A DNA stretch of 64,000 nt from Solirubrobacterales bacterium (GTDB lineage Bacteria > Actinomycetota > Thermoleophilia > Solirubrobacterales > 70-9), in the NCBI GenBank assembly GCA_016712175.1, contig JADJRQ010000002.1:248001-312000 (forward strand), written 5' to 3'. The notes beneath the pieces are model-generated. The model was given only the letters and a program-made list of their open reading frames with translations, searched no databases and was not told the DNA's origin. Shown here in pieces: positions 24,768 to 33,527 of the stretch; position 1 is the stretch's first letter; each line of letters opens with the position of its first letter. The translations under genes and the position numbers were made by a program.

Positions 24768-26024
24768 TCAGCGACGTCGTTTCGGGGACGGAGCCCCGAA
24801 CCGGTCGACCAGCCGCCGGTACTTCCCGAAGGCCGGCTTGCGCTCGTACTGGTCATCGAGCAGGCCGAAGTACGACTGGTAGTTCGGACCGCTGCTGTTG
24901 TTGTCTCGTAACCCGAACCAGCGGAAGTCGGTCAGGCCATAGGTGCCGCGGTATTTGACTGTGGTCTTCACAAACTGTCGCAGCACGTTTTTCTGCTCGG
25001 CCTCGGACCGGCCGGGACCCGTCGGCCAGCCGGTCTCTTCAATCCGCAGCGGCACCTTCGGACCAAAGCCGGCCATCGGCATGTAGCACTCGCGCACTTG
25101 GGCCAGGCCCTCGAGGAAGGCATCGCCATAGTTCTTGATCGCGGCAGCGGGAGGTGCGTACGTTCCCGGGTACAGGTCGAGTCCGATCCAGTCGGTCGAG
25201 CGGCGGAGTGCCTTGCCACCATCCCGGCCGAGCGCAGTCCAGAAATCGGTGTCAGCCTGCCCCCTGAACAACCAGGCGTAGTTGAAGCCGATCTCAAGGC
25301 GGTTGTAACCACGACGGCGTGATTCGTTCTTTGCCGCCTTGACTCCCTGGATCAGGGCGTTGAGTGACTTGTCGTAAGCGCCATCGGAGGTGTTCGGGGA
25401 GAACTTGAGGTTGACTTCGTTCGTGATCTGAAGGCCGGTGACGCCCCTGACCGGGCCGAAGGCACGCACCGCCTTCCGGACGTACCTGACCCAGGCCCGG
25501 ATGTTCCCGTTCTGCTCCTCTTTCGGGTGGTAACGCACCTGGATCTCGACCTTCAAACCGCGCGATGAATAGTGGCGGGCCATGCGACGGAAGCGATCAA
25601 TGCCTTTCTTGCCGTCAGCCATGAAAAGACGGTTCAACCGCACGGTGAAGCTGCGGTCGCCGGCGAGCTTTGCGAGTGAGGCATCGCGCTTTGCCGGGAC
25701 GTTCTTGACCAGCGGAGTCGTCTGGCCCGCGCCAACCTCTCCGGCCAGACGGGGGCCGATGCCGAAGCGAATTCGCGGCCCACCCCGAGGTGCGTCGTCG
25801 GCGTAGCTCTGGTTGCAAAGCGGGTCCGCCGTTTCCGGCGCCGGAGTATCAGCGGGCGCGATCAATCCACCGGTGTCCCACTGAATCGCGAAGGCCGACG
25901 GGATCAGGACCAGTCCGGTCGTTAGCGCGACCGCAGTCGCACCGGCAGTTCTCTTCCAGAATCGCGGCACATCGGAGAGCCTAGTCGCAAAGCCTGATCC
26001 TGAGTTAAAGCCCATGAGGTCCAT
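24768..26024 (-). CDS. Secreted TIM-barrel glycoside hydrolase-like protein
   Basis: The start is ATG 26024 (or 26015), followed by a signal region WKRTAGATAVALTTGLVLIPSAFA. The mature protein looks like a (beta/alpha)8 glycosidase: IRFGIGP, FTVRLNRLFMADG, LKVEIQVRYHP, VTGLQITNEVNLKFSP (putative acid Glu), DWIGLDLYPG and RIEETGWPTGPG (putative nucleophile Glu). The TNEVN and EETGWPT motifs are those of clan GH-A enzymes, but I cannot assign a family number. It is divergent from the HMG-CoA reductase gene with only a few bases between starts. Confidence 0.75.
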   Translation of the reverse strand: MDLMGFNSGSGFATRLSDVPRFWKRTAGATAVALTTGLVLIPSAFAIQWDTGGLIAPADTPAPETADPLCNQSYADDAPRGGPRIRFGIGPRLAGEVGAGQTTPLVKNVPAKRDASLAKLAGDRSFTVRLNRLFMADGKKGIDRFRRMARHYSSRGLKVEIQVRYHPKEEQNGNIRAWVRYVRKAVRAFGPVRGVTGLQITNEVNLKFSPNTSDGAYDKSLNALIQGVKAAKNESRRRGYNRLEIGFNYAWLFRGQADTDFWTALGRDGGKALRRSTDWIGLDLYPGTYAPPAAAIKNYGDAFLEGLAQVRECYMPMAGFGPKVPLRIEETGWPTGPGRSEAEQKNVLRQFVKTTVKYRGTYGLTDFRWFGLRDNNSSGPNYQSYFGLLDDQYERKPAFGKYRRLVDRFGAPSPKRRR

Positions 26025-26026
26025 AT

Positions 26027-27214
26027 ATGGTCCGTCGCATGTCGACGCCCCGCAATCCCGTCCCCAGAGACTCCGGCAACGACCACACCGCCGAGGCAGC
26101 CGCAATGCGCCGTGAGTTTGCCAGCGCTCAGTCCGGCTCGAGCCTCGACCATGTCGGTTCCTTCTCAGTCGATCCCGCCACGTTGCCCGGCAACATCGAA
26201 AGCTTCACGGGCGTGGCCCAGGTGCCGATCGGCCTCGCCGGCCCTCTATTGGTCAACGGCGAGCATGCCCAGGGTGATTTCTACGTTCCCATGGCCACGA
26301 CCGAAGGCACCCTGGTCGCCTCCTACAACCGGGGAATGAAACTCCTCCGGGCGGCCGGCGGGGTGAACGTGACCGTTGTCGACGAGGCGATGCAGCGTGC
26401 CCCTGCATTCCTGTTCGGATCCGCCCGGGAGGCGCGAGACTTCGTCGTTTGGCTCGATGCCCACTTCGACGAGATCAAGGGCGTTGCCGAATCGACCACC
26501 GGCACCGGCAAGCTTCGGGACATCCAGCGGTTCGTCGTCAGCCGGTTCGTCTACACGCGCTTCAACTACACAACGGGCGACGCGGCCGGCCAGAACATGA
26601 CCAGCAAAGCTACCTGGGCCGCTTGCGAGTGGATCAAGGGCGAGTACGCCCCTCTGTCCGACTACATGCTCGAGGCCCAGCTCGCCACCGACAAGAAGCA
26701 TTCCCACATGAACACCCTCCACACCCGGGGCAAGCGGGTCGTCGCCGAAGCACTGATCCCCGACGCTCTCCTGCGTGAGCACATGCGAGTGACCAGCAAA
26801 CAGGTCTACCGGGCGCGTCAGATCAGCACCGTCGGGGGCATACTCGCCGGTGCAGCGGCCAACGCCGCCCACCCGGCCAACGGCATCGCCGCGATGTACA
26901 TCGCTACGGGCCAGGATGCCGGGAACGTGGCCGAATCCCAGGCTGCCATCGCGTACGTCGAGTTGCGCGAAAACGATGATTACTACTACTCACTCACGCT
27001 GCCTTCGCTGATAGTCGCGACCCACGGCGGGGGAACCGGCCTCGCCACCCAGCGCGAGTGTCTCGAACTGCTCGGCTGCTTCGGTGACGGCAAGGCGCAC
27101 AAACTCGCCGAGATCGTCGCCGCGACCGTGGTCTGCGGTGAACTCTCGCTGGGTTCGGCAGTGGTCGCCGACGAGTTCGTCGCCGCACACGACAAGCTCG
27201 GCCGGAATCACTAG
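26027..27214 (+). CDS. Hydroxymethylglutaryl-CoA reductase
   Basis: A 395-residue HMG-CoA reductase, which makes mevalonate from HMG-CoA with NAD(P)H. Family segments are VAQVPIGLAGPLLV, the catalytic Glu in ATTEGTLVASYNRG, the GDAAGQNM NAD(P) motif, the catalytic Lys in TDKKHSH, the Asp in ATGQDAGN, and a C-terminal catalytic His in VAAHDKLGRNH. TDKKHSH replaces the usual TDKK-PA-type segment. ATG 26027 and ATG 26039 are both possible. No other mevalonate-pathway gene is in the window. Most actinobacteria use the MEP route, so this enzyme may serve special isoprenoids. Confidence 0.93.
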   Translation: MVRRMSTPRNPVPRDSGNDHTAEAAAMRREFASAQSGSSLDHVGSFSVDPATLPGNIESFTGVAQVPIGLAGPLLVNGEHAQGDFYVPMATTEGTLVASYNRGMKLLRAAGGVNVTVVDEAMQRAPAFLFGSAREARDFVVWLDAHFDEIKGVAESTTGTGKLRDIQRFVVSRFVYTRFNYTTGDAAGQNMTSKATWAACEWIKGEYAPLSDYMLEAQLATDKKHSHMNTLHTRGKRVVAEALIPDALLREHMRVTSKQVYRARQISTVGGILAGAAANAAHPANGIAAMYIATGQDAGNVAESQAAIAYVELRENDDYYYSLTLPSLIVATHGGGTGLATQRECLELLGCFGDGKAHKLAEIVAATVVCGELSLGSAVVADEFVAAHDKLGRNH

Positions 27215-27251
27215 ACCGTAGTCCGTCCACCTCTGGTGCGAACATGGGTTC

Positions 27252-28442
27252 GTGACGGAAGGGCCAACGATCATGCACGCCGACCTCGATGCCTTCTATG
27301 CATCGGTCGAGCAACGCGACAACCCGGGGCTCCGAGGCAAGCCGGTCATCGTCGGCGGGGGCGTCGTCCTCGCCTGCAGTTACGAAGCAAAGGCGAGGGG
27401 TGTCCGCACGGCGATGAACGGTAGAGCCGCGAAGCAGGCCTGCCCCGAGGCGATCGTCGTCGCCCCGAGGATGGAGGCCTACACGGAGGCCAGCCGCGCG
27501 GTCTACGAGATATTCGCCGACACCTCCCCTCTGGTCGAAGCCATCTCGATCGACGAAGCCTTCCTCGACGTGGCCGGGCTCGAGCACATCTTCGGGACGC
27601 CGCGTGAGGTTGCCGTGAAACTCCGCCGCGAAGTGCTTGAGAAAGTCGGACTGCCGATCTCGGTCGGGCTCGCCCGGACCAAATTCCTCGCCAAGGTCGC
27701 GAGCGGCGCCTGTAAACCTGACGGACTACTGGTGGTCGAAGAAGAAGGTGAAACTGCCTTCCTCCACCCCCTGCCGATCGAGCGGCTCTGGGGGGTTGGC
27801 AGGGTCACATCCGAAAAGCTCCACGCGATGGGCATCCGGACGGTCGGCGAGATCGCGTCCTGCCGGGAAGAGAGCCTGGTCGCGGCGCTCGGGCAATCCG
27901 CCGGCCTTCGCCTGCTCGACCTCGCGAACAACCGGGACCCCCGCCGGGTCAAGCCGAGGGACCCGCGCAGTTCGATCGGAGCGCAGAGTGCTTTCCAGCT
28001 CGGGTCCCGGTCAACCGGCGAAATCGACAGTCTGGCTGCCGCCCTGGTTGATCGTTCCGCCCGCCGGCTAAGAGCTGCCGAGCGGGTCTGCCGGACGGTC
28101 AGCGTCGGGTTTCGTTTCGGCGACTTCTCGCGCGCAAGCCGCTCTCATTCCTTCCGTGGGACCACCGCACAGACTGAAACCATCCTGTCCGCTGTCCGGA
28201 AGCTGATCACTTCGGCCCGCCCGCTGATCGAGAGCAAGGGAATGACCCTGCTCAGCGTCTCCCTAGAGAACCTCGATGAAACCGACACAGTACAGATGGA
28301 ATTCGCCTTCGACGAAGGGGAGTCGGCAGCGCTCGATGCAGCCGTCGACGAAGTGAGGGAGCGGTACGGCGCCGACGCGATCACGCGCGCCTCGCTGGTC
28401 GACGGCAAGGGCGGATTGACCGTTCCGATGCTGCCCGATTGA
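27252..28442 (+). CDS. dinB: DNA polymerase IV (Y-family)
   Basis: A 396-residue translesion DNA polymerase. The catalytic metals are held by HADLDAFYASVEQ and by SIDEAFLDV. YEAKARGVRTAM (finger/palm), SVGLARTKFLAKVASGACKPDG and the helix-hairpin-helix LWGVGRVTSEKLHAMGI follow, then the little-finger domain. The C-terminus is short and no clear beta-clamp binding peptide is obvious. The start is GTG 27252 (TEGPTIMHADL). It stands 37 bases after the HMG-CoA reductase gene. No LexA box was recognised. Confidence 0.95.
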   Translation: MTEGPTIMHADLDAFYASVEQRDNPGLRGKPVIVGGGVVLACSYEAKARGVRTAMNGRAAKQACPEAIVVAPRMEAYTEASRAVYEIFADTSPLVEAISIDEAFLDVAGLEHIFGTPREVAVKLRREVLEKVGLPISVGLARTKFLAKVASGACKPDGLLVVEEEGETAFLHPLPIERLWGVGRVTSEKLHAMGIRTVGEIASCREESLVAALGQSAGLRLLDLANNRDPRRVKPRDPRSSIGAQSAFQLGSRSTGEIDSLAAALVDRSARRLRAAERVCRTVSVGFRFGDFSRASRSHSFRGTTAQTETILSAVRKLITSARPLIESKGMTLLSVSLENLDETDTVQMEFAFDEGESAALDAAVDEVRERYGADAITRASLVDGKGGLTVPMLPD

Positions 28443-28464
28443 TCAGCACCAGGCAGGCGGAAGG

Positions 28465-29390
28465 TCAGTACTCAAAACGGTCTCGTGACTGTGACCGGGG
28501 CGACCATATTGCGGCAAGCCCCGCCCCGAGCATGATCACCGCCCCGATAACCATCGTCCAGATCGAGAGTGTCACCAGCTGTGATGTGCCGATGCTCCAG
28601 GCCGCTTCGACGGCCGGCCGGACTGAGTCTTCAGAAGCCAGCCAGCCGACAACGGATGGTTCGAATGTGGCACGCAGCAACAGGGTGACCGCTCCGGCGA
28701 CGATCAGACCCAGACCGGACACCAGCACGATCTGGCGGCGGTAGGAGCCGGCAAGAAGGATGGCGGCGGCGAAGAACAGGACGACGAAGAAGCTCAGCAC
28801 CCCCGGGGTGGCCGGGTGATCCGGACTGCGTCTCGGGCAGTGTCGACCTGACTGTCTTCGGCGACCGTGAGACGGGCGACGTCGGGTGGAATCTGTGCCG
28901 TCACCGAGTTGTCGAAACCGAGTTGGGTGCTCATACTGGTGACGATCGGATTGAGGTCAAGCGTGACCTTTCCATCTTGCGCCGCCAGGTTCCCGCTGCC
29001 ATCCAGATCCCGCATCAGGCTCGCGTGGGCTGTGCGATTCGACTCGGACCAGATCTGCCTGAACTGCGGGGCGTTGAGGGCTTTCAGCACTTCGACCGGG
29101 GCCTCACGCCGCAGGCCTTCGGGGCTGATGTCGCGCAGGTCGCGGAGGCCGGCAGGCAGATCTGCGCGGGTCACACCATCGATCTCGATGCTGTCGAACA
29201 GCTCGTCAGTGATGTACTGCGCCAGCTCGACCTGCACCGCCGGGTCTTCAAGAACCTTGTCGCTCGTCTTTACCCAGCTGTCGGTATCGAGGGCCTGTTG
29301 ATTCGCCCAGATCGAAAAAATCAAAGCGACCACCAGCAGACTCCCGAAGAAGACCAGCCCGGCCGCCAGAACGGGATGGCCCGGCTTCAA
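28465..29390 (-). CDS. Membrane protein of unknown function, second of a tandem pair (frame broken)
   Basis: This gene is paralogous to the one just upstream (29387-30525): both have KPGHP, one N-terminal membrane segment ending FSIWAN-QAL-TD-WV, SDK-L-DP-VQ, an extracytoplasmic domain of about 150 residues (WSESNRTAHASLMRDLDG; VTLDLNPIVTSM), then C-terminal membrane segments. A missing G in the C/G run around 28800-28804 separates the two parts; the corrected frame reads RPPRGVLSFFVVLFFAAAILL. TTG 29390 overlaps the upstream stop. The function is unknown; the topology suggests an envelope sensor or scaffold. Confidence 0.72.
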
Positions 29391-30525
29391 TCGGCGGGGA
29401 ATTCCCGGAGCGTCCGGCGGCGAAGGATCTCGGCACCGGCCGCGAAGATCACGAGGAAGATCAGGATGCCGAGAGGGCGATTGAACGCCTGGATCGGGGC
29501 GAAGATGATCAGGACCAGAAACGCTGCGACCGCAATGCCACCAGCCAGCACCGGACTGTCACGGAGGTGGGGCGAAGCCTCCCGCCGCGCGCGCGCGTTG
29601 CCAGACGGGTAGGACCGGCCAGCCAGGCCCCGAGGAAAAGCAGGATGCCGAAGGTGATCGCCGATGTCGCGATGGTCACAAGCAGGGAAGTTCCGATGTT
29701 CCAGACGGCCTGCGCCGCTGGTTCGGCTGCTTGCTTCGTTGCAAGCGCGTCAACCAGTGAATGCCCTCCGATACCCCGGGCAACCAGGGCGACGACGCCG
29801 GCGACGACGAAGCCGATGCCGACGGACCGCAGCGCTTCGCGGCGACGTGGACCGGCCAGGAAAATGGCGAGCCCGTAGAGCAGGGCCACGAGCAGGGTCA
29901 AAACGATCGGCAAGCCACGGACGACCTGGGCCCCGTCCTGGGCGGCGGACAATTCATCTGCCTTGAGGACGGTGATCTGACCCGCATCAGGCGGGATCTT
30001 CGCCGTCAACTTGCTGCCGACGCCAATCTGGGATGTGACCTGGGTCAGCAGCGAATTGAGGTTGAGAACGACCGCGCCGTTCGTGGTGGAGAGGTCGGCG
30101 CTTCCGCCATCAAGGACTTTCAGCAGGGCCAGGTGCGCGGCCCGGTTCGCATCCCGCCAGACAGTCTCGAACTGCGAGGACTCGAGAGCTCTCTCGGTGG
30201 CCTGCGGGGCCAACTGTTCGAGGCCGCCGGCGATCGGTGCCGCAAGGGGGGCGAGCCGGGGAGGAAGTTCTCCGGCGATGTCTTCCTGGACGTTGACATT
30301 CGCGAAGATCTCGGCCGCTATGTAGTCGGACAGCTGCTGCTGAACGTCGGGGTCCTGAAGGATCTTGTCACTGGTGCTTACCCAGTTGTCGGTGTTCAGT
30401 GCCTGGCGATTGGCCCAGATGGAAAAGATGCCGATCACGGCAATCAAGGTGCCGATGACGACCAGAAGGGCGACGAGCTTCGGGTGGCCCGGCTTCTGTG
30501 GACTAGCTTCAGACATTTGACTCAA
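29387..30525 (-). CDS. Membrane protein of unknown function, first of a tandem pair (frame broken)
   Basis: Start ATG 30525. One N-terminal membrane segment (LVALLVVIGTLIAVIGIFSIWAN) is followed by an outside domain with WRDANRAAHLALLKVLDGG and VVLNLNSLLTQV. Then come membrane segments around ALLYGLAIFLAG, GIGFVVAGVVALVARG and FGILLFLGAWLAG. A shift in the CG-repeat at about 29583-29598 hides the last two segments; the corrected frame continues RDSPVLAGGIAVAAFLVLIIFAP and ends LREFPAD-stop at 29387. Compared with its paralog it is longer at the C-terminus. It overlaps the DUF2252 gene upstream by 17 bases. Confidence 0.72.
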
Positions 30526-31930
30526 CCTTGATCTTTCCGGCCTTCACTGCTCCCAGCAAGGCTTGGAAGTCCGTTTCGTTCTGGTCGGCATAGAGCGAGG
30601 CGTATTCGACAATTGCCCGGTCAAAGGAAACGCCTTTGCCGAGGTAGGCGGCGATCGCGAAACGGTCGCCAGACCGTGCGTGGGCACGGGCGAGACTCCA
30701 GCCGCAAAGGCCGGCGTAGCCGGTCATCGCTTTCGAAGACAGCGATTCGATCTCGGCCGAACCCTTGCCGTCCCAGAGCTGTCGCACGTAGAAATCGCGC
30801 TTGACCCCATCAGCCCCGTTCGCAGTTATCCAACCGAGCGCGATGTCACTGGCGGCCTGCATCAGGCGCTGACCCTCGACTACCCGCTTGCCGTGAAGCC
30901 TGAATTTGCTCCTGCCGGCATAAGGCTCGAGGACCGAAGCTTCAGCTTCCTTGAACTGCAGAAACAGTGGGTCCCCCTGGGCACCGCGGAGTAGCGCGAT
31001 CCAGGAACGGGTCCCGACGCTGCCGACGCCGACAACCTTGCGGCCCGCGTGGGCGTACTGGTAGCGGTCGAGCAATGCGCGGCTGTCACTGCTGAGTGTC
31101 AGGCGGTACTCCCCGAGCATTTTCTCGAACGCGGCGTTGACGGTCTTTTCCGACCTTCGACCGGCCAGCTCCTCAATCGGAACCAGAACGGGCGGCCGGC
31201 TGGCAATTCGGAGTTCGCCGTCACGAACTTCAGTCAGCCGGTCGAGGGCTCGCAGGCTGGTCTTGTTGCCGGCCTTGGCGAGGTTCTTCTTGAACCGCTT
31301 CCGGTCGGCCTTGGTGACCTGGGACTCAAGTTGATCTGCGATCTGCGAGACATCGAGACGGGAGAACCAGACCTCAGCTTCGGACATCGTCGCGAACTGG
31401 CGCATCGCCTCGCGGTATGAACTGACCGATCTGAGCACCGCGGCGCGTCGGTCCCGATCGCTGAACTCCCGGTCACGACCGCCGATTTCGAAGCTGGCAG
31501 CGAGGCGCTTCACGTCCCACTCGAACGGACCCGGCAGCGTTTCGTCGAAGTCATTGATGTCGAAGACGAGCTGGCGGTCAGGGGCGCGAAAGATGCCGAA
31601 GTTAGAGAGATGCGCGTCTCCGCAAAGCTGGGAGCGAAGGCCCGAGTCCGGATTGGCTCCAAGGTCGCCGGCCATGATCGCGGCGGAACCACGGTAGAAG
31701 GTGAACGCGGAATCGAGCATGCGGCCGTACCGGACCGGGACGAGTTCGCGAACCCGCGAAACGTCTTCGTCTCCCAGCACCTTGACCGGATCGGTCCGAT
31801 CGGGTCCCGGGGACCATTCCGCGTGAGTCGAACGAGGCACCGCCTTACGAGCCTCCTTGCCTTTCGCCGCCCTCTCAGCGGGAGAGAGCATTGCGTTGCC
31901 GGTCTTCTTCTTTGTAGCCTTGGTCGCCAT
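30509..31930 (-). CDS. DUF2252 family protein (kinase-like fold)
   Basis: A protein of about 473 residues starting MATKATKKK (ATG 31930; ATG 31954 is an alternative). Diagnostic DUF2252 segments are present: FYRGSAAIMAGDLG, QLCGDAHLSNFGIF, FDINDFDETLPGPFEWDVKRLAAS, VVGVGSVGTRSWIALLRG and YVRQLWDGKGSAEI. The GDAHLSNFG and DINDFDE motifs resemble the catalytic and metal-binding loops of aminoglycoside-phosphotransferase-like kinases, but the biochemical role is unknown. It heads the minus-strand run with the tandem membrane proteins, divergent from csbD. Confidence 0.88.
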   Translation of the reverse strand: MATKATKKKTGNAMLSPAERAAKGKEARKAVPRSTHAEWSPGPDRTDPVKVLGDEDVSRVRELVPVRYGRMLDSAFTFYRGSAAIMAGDLGANPDSGLRSQLCGDAHLSNFGIFRAPDRQLVFDINDFDETLPGPFEWDVKRLAASFEIGGRDREFSDRDRRAAVLRSVSSYREAMRQFATMSEAEVWFSRLDVSQIADQLESQVTKADRKRFKKNLAKAGNKTSLRALDRLTEVRDGELRIASRPPVLVPIEELAGRRSEKTVNAAFEKMLGEYRLTLSSDSRALLDRYQYAHAGRKVVGVGSVGTRSWIALLRGAQGDPLFLQFKEAEASVLEPYAGRSKFRLHGKRVVEGQRLMQAASDIALGWITANGADGVKRDFYVRQLWDGKGSAEIESLSSKAMTGYAGLCGWSLARAHARSGDRFAIAAYLGKGVSFDRAIVEYASLYADQNETDFQALLGAVKAGKIKVESNV

Positions 31931-32028
31931 TGTGGTCAAATCTATTGCCTCCATCGCCTTCAGGTTTCGCCGGGTGAGTCTTGGGTAACAGGAGGTCGAA
32001 CGAAACACCCCTCGCAAAAGGAGACAGA

Positions 32029-32211
32029 ATGAGCGATCACAAGACTGATGAAGCAAAGGGCCGGGTCAAGGAAGCAGCCGGATCACTGATCGACGACGAC
32101 AAGCTGAAGAACGAAGGCAAGGCAGACCGGGCCGCATCCTCGATCAAGGAAAAGACGGAAAACGCGGTGGACTCAGTCAAAGACAAGCTCACCGGCAAGG
32201 ACGACGATTGA
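32029..32211 (+). CDS. CsbD-like small stress protein
   Basis: A 60-residue, highly charged, lysine/aspartate-rich protein starting MSDHKTDEAKGRVKEAAGSL, the CsbD-like fold seen in general stress proteins of Bacillus and other bacteria. The ATG at 32029 has a strong AAAGGAGA ribosome site 6-8 bases upstream, which decides the start. Its exact role is unknown. It lies alone between DUF2252 (divergent) and a DUF2254 membrane protein (same strand, 69 bases later). Confidence 0.88.
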   Translation: MSDHKTDEAKGRVKEAAGSLIDDDKLKNEGKADRAASSIKEKTENAVDSVKDKLTGKDDD

Positions 32212-32280
32212 TCCGCAGAACGGCGGTAGCACGTCCACTCGTCTGATTCCAACGGTCCCGAAGGTCCGGATGGCAGCTGG

Positions 32281-33495
32281 ATGGAGGCAGTCCGGGCCAG
32301 TTTCGGGCTGCCTTCAGGGCTCGCGATGCTCGCCGGAATCGTCGTCGGGCTCCTTTTGCCAGCCATCGATGACGCGGCCGGGATCCGGATCCCCGCGCTC
32401 GCGTTCGAGAGTCAATCTTCGGCCCGGAGCCTTCTCGAGACGATCGGAACGGCCACGGTTTCAGTGGCGGGACTCAGCTTTTCCGTGACGATCGTCGCGC
32501 TCAGTCTGGCCTCTTCCCAGCTCAGCCCCAGAGTGCTTCGAACGTTTCGTGGTGACCGCCTCAGCCAGATGACGCTCGCCCTCTTTCTCGGCACCTTCAT
32601 CTACTGCCTGACCCTCCTGGTGCGGCTCGGGGTGAGCGGAGACGGCAGCGAGCCGCCCAACCTGTCGATCACCCTGGCGGTTCTGCTTGCGTTCACGGCA
32701 TTCCTGACTTTCGCCATCTTCATCGGCCACATCATCAGAATGCTCCAGCCGTCAACTGTGGTGTCCGGAGTTCTAGACGACGCCAGGGCGCTGAACGAGT
32801 CCCGGTACCCGTCAGGCCCGGGAGATCCAGAGGATCCGGCCGCTGCCAGTCGATTCGCGTTGGACCTGATCGACCGTGGTGGTTCTCGAGAAGTGCGTGC
32901 ATCTGGATCCGGGTACCTGACCCTGGTGAAGGCCGGCAGGTTGATCAAAGTCGCCGAAGAAAACGATGCCGTGGTCCTGCAGAACGTACCCTTGGGTGAC
33001 TACGTACTCGAGGGCCAGGTAGTCGCGGAGGTCTGGTCGGCCGAAGGCGATTCGGACGAGCTTGAACCGGCGGTCCGGAAATGCTTCGTTTTGGGCAAGC
33101 AACGCACCCTCGACCAGGACATCGCCTTTTGCGTCAGGCAACTCACCGATATTGCCCTCAAGGGTCTGTCTCCCGGGATCAACGATCCAACCACAGCCGA
33201 AATCGCGATGGACACAATGTGTGCCTTCTTCGTTGCATTCGTCGGCGCCGAACGCCCATCCGAAGTGAGGGTCGATGGTGATGGCCACCCACGTTTCATC
33301 GCTTCCGCGCCGAGCCTGAATGATCTGATCAAACTCGGTTTTGATCAGGTCCGGGTCTCAGCCGAAGGAAGGCCGACCTTCAACGCCCGCCTGCTCGAGC
33401 TGCTCATCCTCGTCGAGACGGAGGCGAATCGGAACGGGGTGACAAGCGAAGAAATCGAGCGGCAGCGTCAGCTGATCGCATCACCGCAAGGGTGA
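32281..33495 (+). CDS. DUF2254 predicted membrane protein
   Basis: A 404-residue protein of the DUF2254 family. The N-terminal half has about four membrane segments (LAMLAGIVVGLLLPAI; TVSVAGLSFSVTIVALSLASSQLSPRVLRTF, the family signature; ALFLGTFIYCLTLLVRLG; LAVLLAFTAFLTFAIFIGHII). The C-terminal half is soluble, with RTLDQDIAFCVRQLTDIALKGLSPGINDPTTA, also a family hallmark. Function unknown; transport or mechanosensing have been suggested for related folds, without proof. ATG 32281 starts shortly before the first membrane segment. Confidence 0.9.
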   Translation: MEAVRASFGLPSGLAMLAGIVVGLLLPAIDDAAGIRIPALAFESQSSARSLLETIGTATVSVAGLSFSVTIVALSLASSQLSPRVLRTFRGDRLSQMTLALFLGTFIYCLTLLVRLGVSGDGSEPPNLSITLAVLLAFTAFLTFAIFIGHIIRMLQPSTVVSGVLDDARALNESRYPSGPGDPEDPAAASRFALDLIDRGGSREVRASGSGYLTLVKAGRLIKVAEENDAVVLQNVPLGDYVLEGQVVAEVWSAEGDSDELEPAVRKCFVLGKQRTLDQDIAFCVRQLTDIALKGLSPGINDPTTAEIAMDTMCAFFVAFVGAERPSEVRVDGDGHPRFIASAPSLNDLIKLGFDQVRVSAEGRPTFNARLLELLILVETEANRNGVTSEEIERQRQLIASPQG

Positions 33496-33527
33496 CTCAG
33501 GGGTCAGATGGCTGTCAGCGGCACGTT

